Positions 25,033 to 33,154 of a stretch of 64,000 bases of DNA are shown here, piece by piece (positions within the stretch are counted from its first letter, which is position 1; every line of letters begins with the position of its first letter). Under the pieces are notes generated by a model. It saw only the letters and a program-made list of their open reading frames with translations, had not been told where the DNA came from and searched no databases. Origin of the DNA: JBBDIM01 sp040880405 (GTDB lineage: Bacteria > Planctomycetota > Planctomycetia > Pirellulales > Pirellulaceae); NCBI GenBank assembly GCA_040880405.1, contig JBBDIM010000109.1:1-64000 (forward strand), read 5' to 3'. The translations under genes and the position numbers were made by a program.

Positions 25033-25873
25033 GCCTGGCAGTCGAATTGTTAAGGAGCGGTCGCTAGGAGAATCATTTACCAGGGGAGACACGGTGGGTG
25101 GCTGTTGGTTCGGAGAGCCATTTCGGGGGAGGTGGCAGAGTTTGTTAGCTCGCTAATGGCCTATTCTACCAATATCAGCCCCACCCAGGTTCCGCGAGAG
25201 GGTCGCGGCCAGAGATACGGCAAGGCACTCTCCACCCACCGGAAGGGAAAGTAAAGTTTCCTTGCCTAGCGAGTCGAGTTAGTAAAGAATATCGCCAAAA
25301 GCTTTACCGGCGATCCGGCGTATGAAAGAAACCTTTACTAATGAAGAAGTCTGGTCGTTTGGATTGACCGTGCTCGGTTACTGATTCGCGTGGTTTCGTT
25401 GCGAAATATCTAAAACCATCGCCGTTTGATTGCCCCGGTTCGATTCCAATCGCACGCGTTTTCCACAACCACGTCGCCCCTACCAACATAGGGCCAACGG
25501 CCCGGCCCCATTCGCGAATCAATCCGATGGGGCCGGGCCTTCAGCCCTCACGATTGATATGGGCACGAGACCTAGGACTGCGTCCTAGGCTGATATGGGG
25601 CCACGCCGTTGGCGTTCGGCGTTTTGGTGGTGTGCATTTTCTGGTGGCAATCGACTCTCTAGGAGTTTCGGGACGGAGCCCTAATCGCTTTGTGGGCGCT
25701 TCACAAACCCTGTTTTGCGCCCAATGATAGGGCAATCCAATCGCACTTCACACTCACGGGCCAGCCGCCAGTGTCACCCGATTTCGTAGCCCGAAGCAAA
25801 CGGCCCCTTCACCACTTTCCGCTTCCGAGCTAAGTCTGGCATCCCAGGATGTTTTAATCGAGAATGTTGACCA
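25033..25873. other. Long divergent intergenic region
   Basis: About 840 AT-enriched bases between fsr and the Imm51-like gene. It contains three AGTAAAG-type motifs (25253-25345), an inverted repeat at 25499-25539 and the palindrome CCTAGGACTGCGTCCTAGG at 25571-25589. Sequences of the form CTGATATGGGGCCACGCCGTTGGCG look like degenerate repeat material. No gene is visible. Confidence 0.5.
25499..25589. repeat. Hairpins in repeat-like sequence
   Basis: GGCCCGGCCCCAT (25499-25511) is perfectly inverted at 25527-25539, and CCTAGGAC..GTCCTAGG follows at 25571-25589. The two hairpins are joined by GATATGGGCACGAG, and GATATGGGGCC recurs just after. Confidence 0.55.
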
Positions 25874-27067
25874 ATGAACGAGCGAAATGAAGCGTCCACG
25901 CCTTGGGCGGATGAAATCGGAGATCGAGAGTTTACACACCTTCTGGTCAATCTGTCGCTTCGATTATGCTCGCTTGTCGTCGAGATTGAGGAGTCCACCA
26001 GGTATGACGGTCGCTTCATGGCAAATATTCACGCCCTGCGATTGCTAAAAGAATCGCAGGCGGGCGGTGCTTACCTGCTACCACGTTGCGAAGTCGAGTT
26101 TTGGAAGGAATCTTATTTTCGCTGGCTCGATCGAGTGAAAAGGTTACCCAAGGGCCTTGACCGCGCGCAACTCCATCAGGCCGCCAATGATGAGTTTGCC
26201 CGTTTGCAAAATTGCGCGGTTAACTTCAATCGGGGCGTCTGGCTGTCAAATATTAGCCTAGGATTCAGCGGCAAGAATGAGACAGAAACCGCCCGTAAGT
26301 TTGCAACAATTGTCTATCTGCGTCAGGATTGGTCGCCTTGTCAAATTGTTGCCTTTCAGAACCAGCAGGGAGAAACGGAATACTCATTAACTTTCAGCCA
26401 ATTCGAATTAGCTAAAGCTTCATTTACAAAACACAAGATTGAAAACAACGGATTCGTTTGGACCGATTTAATGGACCACCTCACGCCTACAAGTGTACGG
26501 CAGTTTCTTCAATTCCATCCGGAAAGCTCTCTGGTAAGCGTATCGAGTTCCATGGTCGCCGTGCTCCATGGAGTTCGATCGTCAATTTTCCAGCTCATTG
26601 AAGATCCTGAAATCTTCGATCAAGCCGCAAACAAGAAAACAGAACGAGGATCGCCGACAATTCATTACGCTCGGGAACGAAGAAACGACGCAAGTTCTTC
26701 CCCCGCCAATAGGACGGTCACTCTTCCCATTCCCGAAATAAGGCAAGGCGACTGGTCGCCTTGCAGACTAGTTCCCTACACGAACGAACAAGGCCAGCAA
26801 GAATACTCCGTTATCTTCAATCAGTTTGAACGGGCCGAAGAAGCCTTTGCCGAGCGCGGGTTGGAAAACGATGGCTATGGCTGGACCGATATACTGCGGG
26901 CCTTCGCCGATAAGCGCACGCTAAAAACCCTCGACTTTGACCCAGAAAGTTCGATGGTCAGCGTCTTGTCTTCCAAGATTGAGTCGCTCAAGAAGGTGCG
27001 CGGCTGGATTACGCAGTTGCTGGAAGATCCGAAATCACTTGATAAGGCCATCAAGCGAATGAAGTAA
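25874..27067 (+). CDS. Protein with two tandem Imm51-like domains
   Basis: A 397-residue protein. Residues about 151-250 and 292-391 are clear copies of each other: both start DWSPC, contain a Gln-Phe-Glu motif, then ENNGFVWTDL or ENDGYGWTDI, then FHPESSLVSV or FDPESSMVSV, and end in LIEDPE or LLEDPK. The N-G-Y-x-W and FDPE-S-M pattern is what I recall for immunity protein family Imm51. The N-terminal 150 residues are helical and unrecognised. It is likely to be cytoplasmic and to neutralise a toxin; no toxin gene is adjacent. Base composition is lower in GC than the neighbours, consistent with acquisition. Confidence 0.6.
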   Translation: MNERNEASTPWADEIGDREFTHLLVNLSLRLCSLVVEIEESTRYDGRFMANIHALRLLKESQAGGAYLLPRCEVEFWKESYFRWLDRVKRLPKGLDRAQLHQAANDEFARLQNCAVNFNRGVWLSNISLGFSGKNETETARKFATIVYLRQDWSPCQIVAFQNQQGETEYSLTFSQFELAKASFTKHKIENNGFVWTDLMDHLTPTSVRQFLQFHPESSLVSVSSSMVAVLHGVRSSIFQLIEDPEIFDQAANKKTERGSPTIHYARERRNDASSSPANRTVTLPIPEIRQGDWSPCRLVPYTNEQGQQEYSVIFNQFERAEEAFAERGLENDGYGWTDILRAFADKRTLKTLDFDPESSMVSVLSSKIESLKKVRGWITQLLEDPKSLDKAIKRMK

Positions 27068-27078
27068 CACAGGGCCCC

Positions 27079-27699
27079 CTAAGCCACCTTCCGCTCGCGC
27101 TCCAACCCCAGATCCGCCATCACCCGCCACACGGCTTCTTCTAGATTGTTGGCGGTGTGCCACGGTGGTCGGCTGGTTTCGGGCCAGGTGGCTTCGGTGG
27201 TTTGGCCGTAGCCGGTGCGGGTGAGGATGTCGGTGCAGCCGACGCTCCGCGCCGCGACCAGGTCCGAGCGTTTGTCGCCGATTAGGTACGACTTTTGGAC
27301 GTCGATGCCATGCAGGGCCGCGGCGGCGAACAGGAGCCCGGCTCTTGGTTTGCGGCAACTGCAATCCATCCGGTAGGCCGGTACTTTGGCCTCCACGTGA
27401 TGGGGGCAGTAGAGATAGGCGTCGATGTGGGCCCCTTCGGCCGCCAGCATTTGATCGAGCGTGGCGTGGATTTCCGCCAAGTCGTCTTCCGTTAGATATC
27501 CCCGGGCGATGCCCGATTGGTTGGTGACCACAATCACCGGGATCTTCAACCGGTTGGCCTGGGCGATTCCTCGGGCCGCACCCGGCAGCAGTTTGAGCTG
27601 GTCCGGGCGGCGGAGGTAATCGACCTCGACGTTAATCGTGCCGTCGCGGTCTAAAAACAGGCCGGGGCTCGGATTGCCGGTGAACCAGGAGGTTTCCAT
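27079..27699 (-). CDS. gmhB: D-glycero-D-manno-heptose 1,7-bisphosphate phosphatase
   Basis: This 206-residue HAD-family phosphatase has motif I FLDRDGTINVEVDYL at about residues 15-29, the VVTNQSGIARG motif II region, the zinc-loop CPHH..CSCRKP near residues 107-125, and IGDKRSDLVAA as motif IV. It removes the 7-phosphate in ADP-heptose synthesis for LPS cores. The frame stays open to 27933, but the ATG at 27699 puts motif I where it usually lies. No other heptose genes are nearby. Confidence 0.85.
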   Translation of the reverse strand: METSWFTGNPSPGLFLDRDGTINVEVDYLRRPDQLKLLPGAARGIAQANRLKIPVIVVTNQSGIARGYLTEDDLAEIHATLDQMLAAEGAHIDAYLYCPHHVEAKVPAYRMDCSCRKPRAGLLFAAAALHGIDVQKSYLIGDKRSDLVAARSVGCTDILTRTGYGQTTEATWPETSRPPWHTANNLEEAVWRVMADLGLERERKVA

Positions 27700-28084
27700 G
27701 CTTGGTGCGGGTTGTCGGTAAAGTGGCGGGAATGGGGACCGGTTGTAACGAGTCATCGTCCATTTCCCAAGCCCGGCTTCAGCAGAGCCGAAAGTGACCG
27801 AGTTAACCTCTCTGTTTTGCGCAGTTTGTGTAAGTCGCCGCAAACCTGGGTTCAGCGGGGCAGGGGAGCCCTTTTTGTGTCTTGGGGGCCGATTCCCGGA
27901 TCGGGAAGTTGAGATTGGGGTAACTTTCTCCACCCCCGGGTGGTTACAATAAATAGTGTGCTCCGTTGGGATTACGGGGCGTGTAAGTCATCCAGGCCAG
28001 GCAAGATTCTTGAGACTCCTGACGTTTTCAGGGTCTGCCCAGCCACCATAGAAGACCGCAGAGGCGGGAAAGGGATATTCGGTG

Positions 28085-30250
28085 ATGCACGGGGGTTTGG
28101 TGAAGCAGGGTAAAGTGGCGGAGAGTGCCCCCGTAGCGCAGTCGGAGGATGGGCCGAGCTGGCGGGATGCCTACATGGACCGCGATATCGGCTGGCTCTC
28201 GTTCAACCGCCGGGTCCTGCACGAGGCCCTCGACCCCCGCACCCCAGTCCTGGAGCGGCTCAAGTTTCTGGCGATCTTCACGTCCAACCTGGACGAGTTT
28301 TTCATGAAACGGATCGGCCTGCTGCGAACCCGTAGCCAGGCGGAGCAGCTCAAGAACCGCGTGATTGGCCCAGCCATGATCCAGCAGCGACTGCAGGAGA
28401 TGCGGGCCGAGATCGCCCCGATGCTCCAAGAACGGGCCCGCTGTTTCTGGGAAGACATCCTCCCGCTGTTGTCGGAAAACAAGGTGTTCCTGCTTTCGTG
28501 GAGCGAACTCACCGACGAGCAGCGCGACAAGGCGAACGACTTTTTCCTGCGGAACGTCTATCCGGCCCTCACCCCTTTGGCGCTCGACCCGGGGCATCCG
28601 TTTCCCTACATGAGCAACCTGTCCACCTCGCTCGGGTTCGTGCTGCGGGTGCCAGACTCTGAGGAGGATTTGTTCGCTCGGGTGAAGGTCCCCAGCATTT
28701 TGCCGCAGTGGATTCGCCTGGATAACGACGGCGACGAAAACCGCTGCTACTTGCGGCTGCACGAGCTGATCCATCACAGCGCGGCGCAGCTCTTCCCTGG
28801 GATGACGATCATCGACTCCACCTTGTTTCGCTTAACGCGGAACGCCGAGGTGGAACTGGACGACGACGACGAGACCGACAGCATCCGCACCATCGTGGCG
28901 GAGGAACTGCGGCAGCGGAAGTTCGAGCCGGTCGTGCGGTTGGAACTGGGGGCGAACCCAAACCCGTGGGTCCGCTCGCTGTTGATGCACCAGTTCGACC
29001 TAAGCGAGGACGATGTCTACGAGATCCCCGGCGAGCTCGACTACAGCGGGCTGTGGCCGGTCGCGAGTCTCGACATCAAGGAACTGCGGGACGACTCCTG
29101 GAACCCGATCGTCCCGGCCGACTTGGTGGGTGACGAGGCCGATATCTTCTCGGTCATCAAATCGGGCGACTTTTTGGTGCATCATCCGTACGAGAGCTTC
29201 GACGCCAGTGTTGAACAGTTCATCCGCGCCGCGGCCCACGACCCCAAAGTGATCGCCATCAAGATGACGGTGTACCGGGTGGGTGACGACACGCCCTTTG
29301 TGCGATCACTGATCAAAGCGGCCGAGACCGGCAAGCAGGTCGCTTGCTTGATTGAGCTGAAGGCGCGGTTCGACGAAGAGCGAAACCTCCACTGGGCCAA
29401 GGAGCTAGAGAAGATCGGGGCCCACGTGGTGTATGGCGTGTTGGGCCTCAAGACGCACACCAAAATCGCGCTGGTCGTCCGGCAGGAGTCGGACGGGCTG
29501 CGCTGTTACGCCCATATCGGGACCGGCAACTATCATGTGAAAACGGCCCGGGGCTATACCGATGTGGGGATGTTCACCTGCGATCCGACATTGACCAACG
29601 ACGTAGTAAACCTGTTCCACGCCTTGACCGGCCGCTCGCGTGAGCCGGTGTTCCAGAAGTTGCTGGTCGCCCCGGCCAACATGCGGCAACGGTTTTTAGA
29701 GCTGATCCGCCGCGAGATCGAAAACCACCAAGCGGGCCTGCCGGCGATGATCATCACCAAGGTCAACCAACTGGAAGACCCCGAGATGTGCCAGGCCTTG
29801 GTCGAGGCGTCGCAAGCCGGGGTGCGGATCGAATTGATCGTCCGCGGTTTTTGCTGCCTGCGGCCTGGCGTCCCGGGAGTGACGGACAACATCACGGTCC
29901 GCTCGATCATCGGGCGGTTTCTGGAGCACTCGCGAATCTTCTACTTCGCGGCCGGATCAGATCATCCGCTCGATGGCGAGTTCTACATCGGTTCAGCCGA
30001 CTGGATGCAGCGAAACCTCAGCAACCGAGTCGAAGCGGTCTGCCCGGTGGAGGGCCGCGCTCTTAAAGAGCGGCTGTGGGAAATCCTGGACGTCACCCTC
30101 CGCGACCGCCGCCAAGCCTGGATGATGCAACCAGACGGCAGCTACACGCAACTCATTCCAACCGAACAAGACGACGAAGTCGCCCAACAAGGCACCCACC
30201 GCACAATGATGCTGCTGACGCAGCAGCGGATTAAGGAGCGGATTAAGTAG
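28085..30250 (+). CDS. ppk: Polyphosphate kinase 1
   Basis: This 721-residue enzyme makes polyphosphate from ATP. The N-terminal domain starts DIGWLSFNRRVLHEALD and SNLDEFFMKRIG. PFPYMSNLS is in the PP-kinase middle domain. The phosphohistidine region reads YAHIGTGNYHVKTARGYTD near residue 476, preceded by ACLIELKARFDEERN and followed by VRGFCCLRPGVPG. GTG at 28082 and ATG at 28085 are adjacent; AAAGGG sits about ten bases upstream. It appears monocistronic. Confidence 0.95.
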   Translation: MHGGLVKQGKVAESAPVAQSEDGPSWRDAYMDRDIGWLSFNRRVLHEALDPRTPVLERLKFLAIFTSNLDEFFMKRIGLLRTRSQAEQLKNRVIGPAMIQQRLQEMRAEIAPMLQERARCFWEDILPLLSENKVFLLSWSELTDEQRDKANDFFLRNVYPALTPLALDPGHPFPYMSNLSTSLGFVLRVPDSEEDLFARVKVPSILPQWIRLDNDGDENRCYLRLHELIHHSAAQLFPGMTIIDSTLFRLTRNAEVELDDDDETDSIRTIVAEELRQRKFEPVVRLELGANPNPWVRSLLMHQFDLSEDDVYEIPGELDYSGLWPVASLDIKELRDDSWNPIVPADLVGDEADIFSVIKSGDFLVHHPYESFDASVEQFIRAAAHDPKVIAIKMTVYRVGDDTPFVRSLIKAAETGKQVACLIELKARFDEERNLHWAKELEKIGAHVVYGVLGLKTHTKIALVVRQESDGLRCYAHIGTGNYHVKTARGYTDVGMFTCDPTLTNDVVNLFHALTGRSREPVFQKLLVAPANMRQRFLELIRREIENHQAGLPAMIITKVNQLEDPEMCQALVEASQAGVRIELIVRGFCCLRPGVPGVTDNITVRSIIGRFLEHSRIFYFAAGSDHPLDGEFYIGSADWMQRNLSNRVEAVCPVEGRALKERLWEILDVTLRDRRQAWMMQPDGSYTQLIPTEQDDEVAQQGTHRTMMLLTQQRIKERIK

Positions 30251-30285
30251 GGGCGGGGAGAGGGTGGTAGTTTCGCGCACCATTA

Positions 30286-30511
30286 GGGGATGAGTTCAAT
30301 TACAAAGAGTCGGCGGCATAGAAGTTCCGGCCGCGGTCCCCGTAATTGACCTTATCCCCGTTAGTTCGGCATCCAAGCCAATCAAGGCCCCAACTTGGTT
30401 GGCGAGAAATATGGTCGTTGAAAATGGTGCGTTTGAACGGGGATAAGTTCAAATACGGGTGCCTCGGCTTTGGTACGTACCGCCGCCTACTTTGTAATTG
30501 AACTCATCCCC
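30286..30511. repeat. Family A composite, inverted copy
   Basis: Hairpins at 30286-30359 and 30439-30511 flank a 79-base spacer. Read on the minus strand, hairpin, spacer (TTCAAACGCACCATTTTCAA, CGCCAACC, GCCGAACTAAC) and hairpin align throughout with 2439-2664. It fills most of the 400 bases between ppk and ldh. Confidence 0.85.
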
Positions 30512-30552
30512 TTCGCAAGAACAACCAAAAGCCGGTTCACCATGTGACCCGG

Positions 30553-30620
30553 CCGAGTAGCACGGAAAAAAGCACCTTCCCCCGTGTGCCATTAGTCCTC
30601 TCACCCAGTGTCGGATTGCG
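30553..30620. repeat. Family E left block, upstream of the dehydrogenase
   Basis: GTAGCACGGAAAAAAGCACC, CCCCGTGTGCCA and CACCCAGTGTCGGAT match 32311-32378 at most positions. The partner right block lies just downstream of the gene, at 31605-31709. Confidence 0.7.
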
Positions 30621-30651
30621 CTATTTCCGCCCAGCAAGGAACGAGACCTCG

Positions 30652-31575
30652 ATGAAGATCACGATTGTGGGGACCGGCCGTGTGGGGTCGGCGATTGCGT
30701 TCGCAGCCACCATCAATCCGCTGGCCAGCGAGCTGTTGCTGTTGAACCGCACCCGGCAGAAGGCGGAAGGAGACGCGATCGACCTGGCCAACGCCAGCGC
30801 CATGCAGAACAGCAACATGCGGATTCGCGCGGGCGATGTGCCTGATTCGGCCGGGTCCGACATCATTGTGTTCACGGCATCGGTTCCGTATGGAGACCCC
30901 AACCGCAAGCGGGTTGATCTGGCGGCCGACAACCGGGCGGTCCTGGAACATTGGATTGGGCCCCTGGCCGAGGCAAGTCCCGAGGCCATTTTGATTATGG
31001 TGAGCAACCCGGTCGACGCGCTGACCTACGCAGCGATCCGGCTTTCAGGCTTTCCACCGCAAAGGGTGATCGGCACGGGGACACTGCTCGATAGCGTGCG
31101 GTACCGGGCGCTGTTATCGGCCGAGTTGGGGATTCATCCGGAAGATATTCGGGCGTACATCCTCGGAGAACATGGCGACACGCAGTTCGCGGCGCACTCG
31201 TTGGCGATGACCGGCGGCGAGCGGTTCTACCCCAGCGACACATCGACCAAGCTGTTCCGGCAGACGGTGAACATGGGCTACGAGGTGGCCGGGCTGAAAG
31301 GTCACACCAACTACGGAATCGCCCTGGCCACGATGATGATTGTGGACACCATTGTGTATGACCTGCGACACACGATGCCGGTGAGCCTGTTGGTGGATGG
31401 TTTTCTGGGGGTGGAAGACGTGTGTCTGTCGTTACCGGCGGTCATCGGCCGGGCCGGCATTACGCGAGTACTAAACCCGCCCCTTTCGACGGAAGAGCAG
31501 GAGGCATTCAAAGCCTCAGCCGAAGCGGTCAAGGCAAGCATCCAGGCAATGGGGGCTTGGCCTACCGGCATTTAA
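30652..31575 (+). CDS. Lactate/malate dehydrogenase family protein
   Basis: A 307-residue NAD-dependent 2-hydroxyacid dehydrogenase. The Rossmann motif VGTGRVGSA starts at residue 6, VSNPVDALTYAA precedes GTGTLLDSVRYR, and the catalytic histidine is in GEHGDTQFAAHS. The loop that decides substrate (SVPYGDPNRKRVDLA) fits neither the usual lactate (Q-K-P-G) nor malate (R-K-P-G-M) pattern, so the substrate is open. The ATG at 30652 has AGGA about 11 bases upstream. Matching halves of a repeat flank the gene. Confidence 0.85.
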   Translation: MKITIVGTGRVGSAIAFAATINPLASELLLLNRTRQKAEGDAIDLANASAMQNSNMRIRAGDVPDSAGSDIIVFTASVPYGDPNRKRVDLAADNRAVLEHWIGPLAEASPEAILIMVSNPVDALTYAAIRLSGFPPQRVIGTGTLLDSVRYRALLSAELGIHPEDIRAYILGEHGDTQFAAHSLAMTGGERFYPSDTSTKLFRQTVNMGYEVAGLKGHTNYGIALATMMIVDTIVYDLRHTMPVSLLVDGFLGVEDVCLSLPAVIGRAGITRVLNPPLSTEEQEAFKASAEAVKASIQAMGAWPTGI

Positions 31576-31604
31576 GTGGCGGACAAGCAGATTAACGGGG
31601 CACC

Positions 31605-31709
31605 TGAGTGGCCCGGTGAATCTTGGCGTGCCATAATGGCCCGCGGGATTACCAGAACGCGATGATTTAGCGCTTTCCCAAAATGGAAAGCTCAGGCACT
31701 GGGAAGATC
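31605..31709. repeat. Family E right block, downstream of the dehydrogenase
   Basis: TGAGTGGCCCGGTGA, TGCCATAATGGCCC, CTTTCCCAAAATGGAAAGC and AGGCACTGGGAAGATC match 32435-32540. CTTTCCCAAAATGGAAAG is itself a near-palindrome. Confidence 0.8.
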
Positions 31710-31808
31710 AATAAGCAGGGTTCCCCGCCACGTTAGGCGGACAAACTTGTAGCCTACAGGTAATACGATGATCCTTCTATAACCAAAGTCATCGATGAAG
31801 GAAGACCA

Positions 31809-32276
31809 GTGTTCCGCCTCAACATGATCGGATTAGCATTCGTTTTCGTCCTTGGATGTGGTCACAAGACCTCGCCAAGTCTCGTGCAATCACTCCCTAC
31901 TATGACGGCAGCGGACGCTGAACTCGAACTTCGCGAACGCGATTCGATCATTTTCCAATCCTGGGCCGGGCTGCATCAAGGGTTCGACGCCGACACGCAC
32001 CTGACTTTTTATCCCGATGGTCGTGTTGAAATCGAATACAGCGGATACGATGTCGAACGTGTCTCGGGAAGGTGGATGGTGTCGGACGACACGATTCAGC
32101 TGGAGGCGCCGCTGGCCGATCTCACCCAAATGCCTGGTGCAGATGATTGGCCACCGATGCAACTTCGGTGCGGTGGCGGTAAACTGTATTTGTATCCAAC
32201 TCGTGACACTGAGGCGCTCAAATACTCGGACGATACCGCATGGCCTCTGGGCGAACTCTCCTTGCCCCAGCGGTAG
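31809..32276 (+). CDS. Small lipoprotein of unknown function
   Basis: A 155-residue protein with a short lipoprotein signal ending in a lipobox-like FVLGCG (Cys near residue 17), then mostly beta-type sequence: HLTFYPDGRVEIEYSG and VSGRWMVSDDTIQLE, as in small lipocalin-like or DUF-type lipoproteins. The start is a GTG with AAGGAAG five bases upstream; an ATG at 31824 is the alternative. It is probably anchored to a membrane. Family unknown. Confidence 0.65.
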   Translation: MFRLNMIGLAFVFVLGCGHKTSPSLVQSLPTMTAADAELELRERDSIIFQSWAGLHQGFDADTHLTFYPDGRVEIEYSGYDVERVSGRWMVSDDTIQLEAPLADLTQMPGADDWPPMQLRCGGGKLYLYPTRDTEALKYSDDTAWPLGELSLPQR

Positions 32277-32310
32277 TTGGCTTCGTTTTTTGGAAGGCGG
32301 ATAAACTCGG

Positions 32311-32540
32311 CAGGGTGGCACTGAAAAAAGCACCTTCCCCCGTGTGCCACTGGCCCTCTTACCCAATGCCGGATCAGCGGATTGCCGAGGAACCACTTTC
32401 CCGGCCCAATCGAAAAACGGACGTCTCTAGCCAATGAGTGGCCCGGTGATTCACCCCATGCCATAATGGCCCTCGGGCGTTACCCTGGCGCGAGGATTGG
32501 GCACTTTCCCAAAATGGAAAGCCTAGGCACTGGGAAGATC
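32311..32540. repeat. Family E, both blocks adjacent
   Basis: The left block (32311-32378) and right block (32435-32540) are only 56 bases apart here, whereas around the dehydrogenase they are nearly 1 kb apart. The region lies between the convergent lipoprotein and secreted-protein genes. Confidence 0.75.
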
Positions 32541-32560
32541 CCAGTGGCACTCGGCGGGCT

Positions 32561-33136
32561 TCAATGCGCGCTGGCGAGTTGGGGACCGAGCGCCGCACGC
32601 TCGGTGATGTCACGTTCCAAAAGTGGCAGCCGCTCTAGGAGCCGCGTTTTCTGGTGGGGCAGAATTTGGATCAAACTGTCGCAGATGGTCCGGGCCTTGG
32701 CGAGCTCCACCGACAACCGCTCGTTTCTCTCCCCTTCAACATGCGGCGGACAAGCCCGATTGTGGAGGACGATCAACCGGAACTCCCCATTCTGTTCTGA
32801 AAGCCGATGGCACCAGAAGGTCGCGGGACAAGCGGCCGGGTCAAGGTTCTGAAACTCCAAAAAGCAAAGCCGCGCTTCCCGTAATTTCCATACTCGCCGG
32901 GCCGCTTGTTGGTCATCGAGTTGCCGGAGCGGAGGCAATCGGCGGACCTCGACATGCTCTTGAGCGAGGAATCGCACCGATTCCAAGGAATTGGAGTCAT
33001 CTCCGAGCACCAGCAACGATGGTTCCGCGCTTGGCTCGTCGGCGGGGGCGATTGTTGCCAGCGTGAGAATGAGCAGCAGTGGCATAAGCAAGGCGATGAT
33101 CCGGAGGATCGCCTGGGGTGTGGATCGGCTTAGCAT
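32561..33136 (-). CDS. Secreted protein of unknown function in metal-permease operon
   Basis: A 191-residue protein with a signal peptide (residues 8-32, LLMPLLLILTLATIAPADE). The mature part contains LLVLGDDSNSLESVRFL, three cysteines (CFLEF, ACPATFWCH, ACPPHVEGE) and a helical C-terminus. I do not recognise a family; a distant relation to metal-binding periplasmic proteins is possible but unproven. AAAGGAACC precedes the ATG, which lies 18 bases after the FeoB-like stop, so it is probably cotranscribed. The stop is next to family E repeats. Confidence 0.6.
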   Translation of the reverse strand: MLSRSTPQAILRIIALLMPLLLILTLATIAPADEPSAEPSLLVLGDDSNSLESVRFLAQEHVEVRRLPPLRQLDDQQAARRVWKLREARLCFLEFQNLDPAACPATFWCHRLSEQNGEFRLIVLHNRACPPHVEGERNERLSVELAKARTICDSLIQILPHQKTRLLERLPLLERDITERAALGPQLASAH

Positions 33137-33154
33137 GATGGTTCCTTTCTCGAT

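Noticed and set aside
25430..25460. tRNA-like T-loop GGTTCGATTCC
   Set aside because: The flanking bases do not form a five-pair T stem, and no acceptor stem, D arm or anticodon arm can be folded around it.
32561..33136. Calling the secreted protein a ZnuA-type metal-binding protein
   Set aside because: I see no His-rich loop or the conserved metal-ligand pattern of that family; only the operon context suggests metal.
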